Below, piece after piece: positions 60,622 through 64,000 of a stretch of 64,000 nt of DNA. The position numbers were made by a program, and so were the translations under genes. Source of the DNA: G963677445 sp963678275 (GTDB taxonomy: Bacteria; Bacteroidota; Ignavibacteria; Ignavibacteriales; Melioribacteraceae); assembly GCA_963678275.1 (NCBI GenBank), contig OY782765.1, positions 1,426,001 to 1,490,000 on the forward strand, read 5' to 3'. The notes under the pieces were generated by a model. The model worked only from the letters and a program-made list of their open reading frames with translations, did no database searches and was not told where the DNA came from. How positions within the stretch are numbered: position 1 is the first letter of the stretch; each line of letters starts with the position of its first letter.

Positions 60622-62097
60622 CTACCTCCCCGCCAACAGGTTAATGAATGAGGCTTTATTCATCACAACGTCAACAACAGGATCAAGCACAACCTCACGA
60701 ATACCGGGAATGATAAAGGCGCTTGAGAGAATACACAACAGAGCCAGCGCTATCATCGCGAAGTTCATTCTCCAGCCAATCGCGGTTTTTACGGTCTCTA
60801 TTATTTCCTGGCCTCTGAAACCATACCTCTGCACTTTCATAAATGAGGCAAGGGTAAGAAGGCTGCCGATAACCGCGAAAAGAGCAAACCAGGGTTCACC
60901 CGCCTGAACCGCGGCGATTATGATTACCACCTTGCTGAAGAATCCGTTAAAGGGAGGAATACCGGAAATCGAAAGAGAGGCGATCATGGATGTGTGTGAA
61001 GTAACCGGAAGAGCTTTGGCGACATTTCCCATCTTTTTGAGGTCTCTGGTTCCGAGAGCCATTTCGACCGAACCAGCGTTATAAAACAATAAAGATTTAA
61101 ACATGGCATGGTTAAAAAGATGAAATACCGCGCCGAGAATTCCCAGCGGGGTGGCGAGACCCAGTCCGAGAAGAATATAACCTATCTGGCTGATGCTGTG
61201 ATAGGCGAGCAATCTCTTCAGGTCCCATTGACCTACGGCGAGGATAACTCCTGCCAGAATTGAAACGGACCCCAGAATAAGAAAGGCGGTAATAAACACC
61301 TGGGGAGCCCCGAGAACGTTATAAAATATTCTCATTAAAGCGTAGATGCCAAGAGCTTTTATCAGTACTCCGGAAAGCATCGCTGATATGGGAGCGGGCG
61401 CGGAGGAATGCGCGTCGGGCAGCCAGGCATGAAATGGCATTGAAGCCGCCTTTAAACCAAATCCCGCAAGAAACAATCCACCGATCCACAATATTATTGT
61501 CTGGTTGGCGCCTGTAAGCTCTTCAGCCACTTTAGCCATTGATAAGGCCGATGTCGCGCTATATGTGACAGCAATCCCTATCAAAACAAAAATTGAGGAA
61601 ACAGCGCCCATGACAGCATACTTAAATGAGGCTTCAAATTCAACCGATTCACCACTGAAAGATACAAGGGCAAAAGCCGCGAGAAGCGCTATCTCCATAA
61701 AAACAAACATATTAAAGAGATCGCCGGTTGAAATAACTCCGTTCATGCCCGTTACAAGCAGCATAAAAAGGGAGTAGTATTTCCAGTCGGTTGACTGATG
61801 CCTGATATACTGGACAGAATATATTATGGATGTAAGCGAAACGATGCTGACCATAACAAGCATAAACATTGAAAGCGCGTCCTGCACCAGAACAATGCCG
61901 ACCGGCATCTGCCAGCCGCTCATTTCGTAAACAAACGATTGGTTACCTGTGGTAATAAAAGCGTAGACAGAAAGTATGAGCAATGAAGTTATAGCCACAA
62001 ATGAGAGCGCGATGCCCCACTGGTCCTTCTTTCCGCCGATCATGGCGATCAGAAACGCGGCCATTAATGGTATTATAATAAAATATGGGAGGATCAT
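60622..62097 (-). CDS. mrpD: Mrp/Mnh antiporter subunit D (NuoN/M-like proton pump)
   Basis: A 491-residue polytopic protein with about 14 helices, belonging to the Proton_antipo_M family. Lys and Glu in FVFMEIALLAAFALVSF and KAASMPFHAWLPDAHSSAPAP, and LLAYHSISQIGYI with HLFNHAMFKSLLF, are the ion-channel motifs shared with complex I. Overlaps C by four bases (ATGA). It is the main ion-translocating subunit left intact in the window. Confidence 0.94.
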   Translation of the reverse strand: MILPYFIIIPLMAAFLIAMIGGKKDQWGIALSFVAITSLLILSVYAFITTGNQSFVYEMSGWQMPVGIVLVQDALSMFMLVMVSIVSLTSIIYSVQYIRHQSTDWKYYSLFMLLVTGMNGVISTGDLFNMFVFMEIALLAAFALVSFSGESVEFEASFKYAVMGAVSSIFVLIGIAVTYSATSALSMAKVAEELTGANQTIILWIGGLFLAGFGLKAASMPFHAWLPDAHSSAPAPISAMLSGVLIKALGIYALMRIFYNVLGAPQVFITAFLILGSVSILAGVILAVGQWDLKRLLAYHSISQIGYILLGLGLATPLGILGAVFHLFNHAMFKSLLFYNAGSVEMALGTRDLKKMGNVAKALPVTSHTSMIASLSISGIPPFNGFFSKVVIIIAAVQAGEPWFALFAVIGSLLTLASFMKVQRYGFRGQEIIETVKTAIGWRMNFAMIALALLCILSSAFIIPGIREVVLDPVVDVVMNKASFINLLAGR

Positions 62098-62432
62098 CCT
62101 GATAACCTCCTTATTTTTGTGATATCAAAAGTGTTGTATTTTTGATAGAGCCTTAGCGCGAGGGCTACAAGCAGGGCGGTAGTTCCAAGCTCAATAACGA
62201 TGGAGGTAAGCACCATCGCCTGGGGCAAAGGGTCCACCATAGCGCCGGCTTTGGAACCTTCCGATAATATCGGGTATCCGCCTCCCCTGCTGTAGCCGAA
62301 GAGCACCAGCATAAGATTTGCCGCATAACCGATAATTCCTATCGAGAGTATTATTTTTACAAGGTCTCTCTTGGTCAGCAGGCCGTAAAGACCGACTAAA
62401 AACAAGAGAAAACAGAGAAGATACAGTGTCAT
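62094..62432 (-). CDS. mrpC: Mrp/Mnh antiporter subunit C (NuoK-like)
   Basis: A 112-residue NuoK-like subunit with three helices. GLYGLLTKRDLVKIILSIGI and ANLMLVLFGYSRGG are typical of MnhC; DPLPQAMVLTSIVIELGTTA has the conserved Glu. GGGGAGG lies five bases before the ATG. Overlaps the B subunit stop by four bases. Confidence 0.94.
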   Translation of the reverse strand: MTLYLLCFLLFLVGLYGLLTKRDLVKIILSIGIIGYAANLMLVLFGYSRGGGYPILSEGSKAGAMVDPLPQAMVLTSIVIELGTTALLVALALRLYQKYNTFDITKIRRLSG

Positions 62433-62875
62433 TTTTCCTCCCCTTTTTTAATGTCAAAACCTGCCATCAGCCAGACTACAAGAAATAGGGACATACCGAC
62501 TTTAACGCCTATCAGTATATTAAGCGCCGGCATGGTTCCTCCGCTGAGAAGGCTGAATAAATTCCCTTTTCCGAGGAAATTGGCCAGAAATGAGCCTCCC
62601 AGGGCAATCCCCAGCAGGCCTACAATCAGAAAGAGAGTAATGCTTGAGGCTTCAATGTCATGCAGCAGTTTAATATTCAGCCATTTTTTGCTGAAATCCC
62701 TGCCGTAAGCGAGCATAACATTCAGGAAAGCGAGTCCGAGTATAACTCCCCCTCCGAAACCTCCACCGGGAGTAAGATGACCGTGAAGAATTATATAAAA
62801 TCCATAAAGCAAAATCAGCCACACACTTATCCGGGTAATGGTTTTTACGATTATCGACATTCCATCTTTATTCAT
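62429..62875 (-). CDS. mrpB: Mrp/Mnh antiporter subunit B
   Basis: MnhB-family protein with four membrane helices. The signature GHLTPGGGFGGGVILGLAF is conserved, and MPALNILIGVKVGMSLF follows. The start at 62875 has GGGGAGG six bases upstream; an ATG two codons earlier (62881) directly abuts that site and is less likely. It overlaps the stop of the MbhD/E-like gene. Confidence 0.93.
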   Translation of the reverse strand: MNKDGMSIIVKTITRISVWLILLYGFYIILHGHLTPGGGFGGGVILGLAFLNVMLAYGRDFSKKWLNIKLLHDIEASSITLFLIVGLLGIALGGSFLANFLGKGNLFSLLSGGTMPALNILIGVKVGMSLFLVVWLMAGFDIKKGEEK

Positions 62876-63422
62876 TTTCATCCTCCCCGCTCTTTTTGCT
62901 TTTTGATCTAATCCTCAGCACTGTAAAAGCTCCGAGAATGGCGGTAAAGAGCACGGTAACCTCGCCGAGGGTATCGAAAGCCCTGTAATCAAGAAGCACA
63001 GAAGCGACCAGGTTAGCCGCGCCGGTTTCGGCAGCTCCTTTCTCAATATAGTGACCCGCTGTTTTCATCAATGGCTCACCAAATGGAGGGAGAAGTTCAA
63101 ATACTGAAATACTAAAGAAAAAGATTGCTCCCAGGGTAATTATCGCTACCCCGGTGAGCAATTTATTAATGGCGGCGGGCTCTTCATTATGATAATCTTT
63201 TTTAATGAAAGCCCTGACGAGTATGATCAAAGCGAAAATTTCAAAAAGAAATTGTACTATTGCCAGATCGGGCGCCTGAAGGACCAAAAATGCGATTGAT
63301 ACTCCAAGCCCGATAACACCGATAGCAATGATTGAAGATAAAATATCCTTCATTTCGAGGGCCGCAACCGACCCGATAATCATGAAGATAAGAAGAAATA
63401 TTAACCAGTTGTCAACAGGCAT
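62868..63422 (-). CDS. MbhD/MbhE-like subunit (C-terminal domain of MrpA as a separate gene)
   Basis: A 184-residue membrane protein. The first half (EMKDILSSIIAIGVIGLGVSIAFLVLQAPDLAIVQF) is a DUF4040/MbhD domain; the second half (SVLLDYRAFDTLGEVTVLFTAILGAFTVL) is MbhE-like. In standard Mrp antiporters these domains are fused to the end of MrpA; in membrane-bound hydrogenases they are separate. The gene lies between a NuoL-like gene and mrpB, as expected for an Mrp module joined to a hydrogenase. Confidence 0.88.
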   Translation of the reverse strand: MPVDNWLIFLLIFMIIGSVAALEMKDILSSIIAIGVIGLGVSIAFLVLQAPDLAIVQFLFEIFALIILVRAFIKKDYHNEEPAAINKLLTGVAIITLGAIFFFSISVFELLPPFGEPLMKTAGHYIEKGAAETGAANLVASVLLDYRAFDTLGEVTVLFTAILGAFTVLRIRSKSKKSGEDENE

Positions 63423-63440
63423 ATTTGGCTCCGGTCCTTT

Positions 63441-64000
63441 TTATATTATTATTAAAAATATTAGCAATCCAAGCAGAATATAGAGGAGATAGAGCTGAAG
63501 TTGTCCCGGGTGAGCTCCCTGAATTACCCTTGATATCGCGAATGTGGTTTTAGATCCCGCTTCATAAAGATCAAAATATTTTTTCTCCGCCATACTGTAA
63601 ATATATTTCAGCGGATTCATCTGCCTGATCTCATTATAAAAGGAGGTGCCGGCAATTCTGAATTTATCATCGGCTTCCATTCCTCCCAGGTATACATTAT
63701 CATATCTTGTTTTCCTGACAAGCCTGTAAACAAGTATAGCGAGCAGAGCGGTTATCGCCATCATAATAGTAATAACCTTGGGCGCGTACAGACCTGTAAA
63801 ATCGGGAAGAATTATTCCCGCGTCTCCGAGAGCAGGGATTATTGTCAGTCCCAGCGGAAGTTCAAGGGCAAAAATTCCAAATACCACACATAACAGAGCG
63901 AGCATTCCGGTTGATATCCACTGGTTCGCCGGGGCTTCTTTTATCTCATTCCATATCGCGGGCCGTTTTCCGAGGAAAGTGGCGTGGATAAATTTCATGA
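63441..64000 (-). CDS. NuoL/MrpA-like proton-translocating subunit, C-terminal part (5' end off the window)
   Basis: The frame is open to the right window edge, so only the last 185 or so residues are seen and the Met at 63998 is probably internal. KFIHATFLGKRP is the stretch that follows the transmembrane broken-helix region in NuoL/MrpA-type subunits, and several further helices follow to the C-terminus (LYLLYILLGLLIFLIII). It is 18 bases upstream of the MbhD/E-like gene. Whether the full protein is an MrpA core or a hydrogenase membrane subunit cannot be decided here. Confidence 0.82.
   Translation of the reverse strand, partial: MKFIHATFLGKRPAIWNEIKEAPANQWISTGMLALLCVVFGIFALELPLGLTIIPALGDAGIILPDFTGLYAPKVITIMMAITALLAILVYRLVRKTRYDNVYLGGMEADDKFRIAGTSFYNEIRQMNPLKYIYSMAEKKYFDLYEAGSKTTFAISRVIQGAHPGQLQLYLLYILLGLLIFLIII

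Overview
The window looks like a chromosomal segment of an FCB-group bacterium (Bacteroidota, Ignavibacteriota or Calditrichota-like). The evidence is a secreted protein with a type IX secretion sorting domain (NFPNPFNPETK motif near its C-terminus), two giant beta-propeller/Y_Y_Y histidine kinases, moderate-to-low GC, many AT-rich intergenic stretches and REP-like palindromes of the kind common in that group. The lineage call is inference; there is no rRNA marker here. Hydrogenase maturation genes and a hydrogenase-type Mrp module suggest anaerobic or microaerobic hydrogen metabolism. I saw no rRNA, tRNA or CRISPR array. || Layout. 1-10345 (+): carbohydrate operon with an FAD oxidoreductase (cut by the window edge), a phosphohexomutase, a HAD phosphatase, a GH38-like protein, a GH94-like phosphorylase and a T9SS-secreted phosphodiester glycosidase. 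Phosphorolysis would yield a sugar 1-phosphate that the mutase can isomerise. 10437-28744: signalling block. A propeller kinase/NarL regulator pair (+) is followed on the minus strand by a five-gene kinase/CheC/CheY operon, a Cache chemoreceptor, and a three-gene propeller kinase/PAS-GAF kinase/NarL operon. 28745-31999: 3.2 kb of noncoding repeats. 32000-38744 (+): an ErcA-type iron alcohol dehydrogenase overlapping a multi-PAS kinase, then a zinc-type ABC importer. 38745-39713: repeats. 39714-45540 (+): AmmeMemoRadiSam genes (radical SAM enzyme plus a fused Memo-AMMECR1 protein, both with export signals), a membrane spermidine-synthase-like protein and an HD hydrolase. 46159-51829 (+): hypA-B-F-C-D-E for the NiFe(CN)2CO centre. 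52402-55873 (+): a two-gene accessory cassette, a TIR-like protein and an NB-ARC/TPR STAND ATPase, flanked on both sides by copies of a dispersed repeat. 56952-64000 (-): Mrp-type antiporter genes, a hydrogenase-type ferredoxin, a maturation protease and a RegB-like kinase; the operon enters from beyond the right edge, where catalytic hydrogenase subunits would be expected. || The candidate least explained by known systems is 52402-55873. Its two proteins share a short motif (GDKSxxFExxxNxxIN) at the C-terminus of the first and the N-terminus of the second, and the ATPase carries ten 48-residue repeats that are almost identical in DNA. This looks like an NLR-like immune or self/non-self pair, but function is inferred. 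Other notable points are a GH38-like enzyme with Phe where the nucleophile/zinc Asp is expected, an apparently exported AmmeMemoRadiSam system, and families of hairpin repeats whose stems covary.
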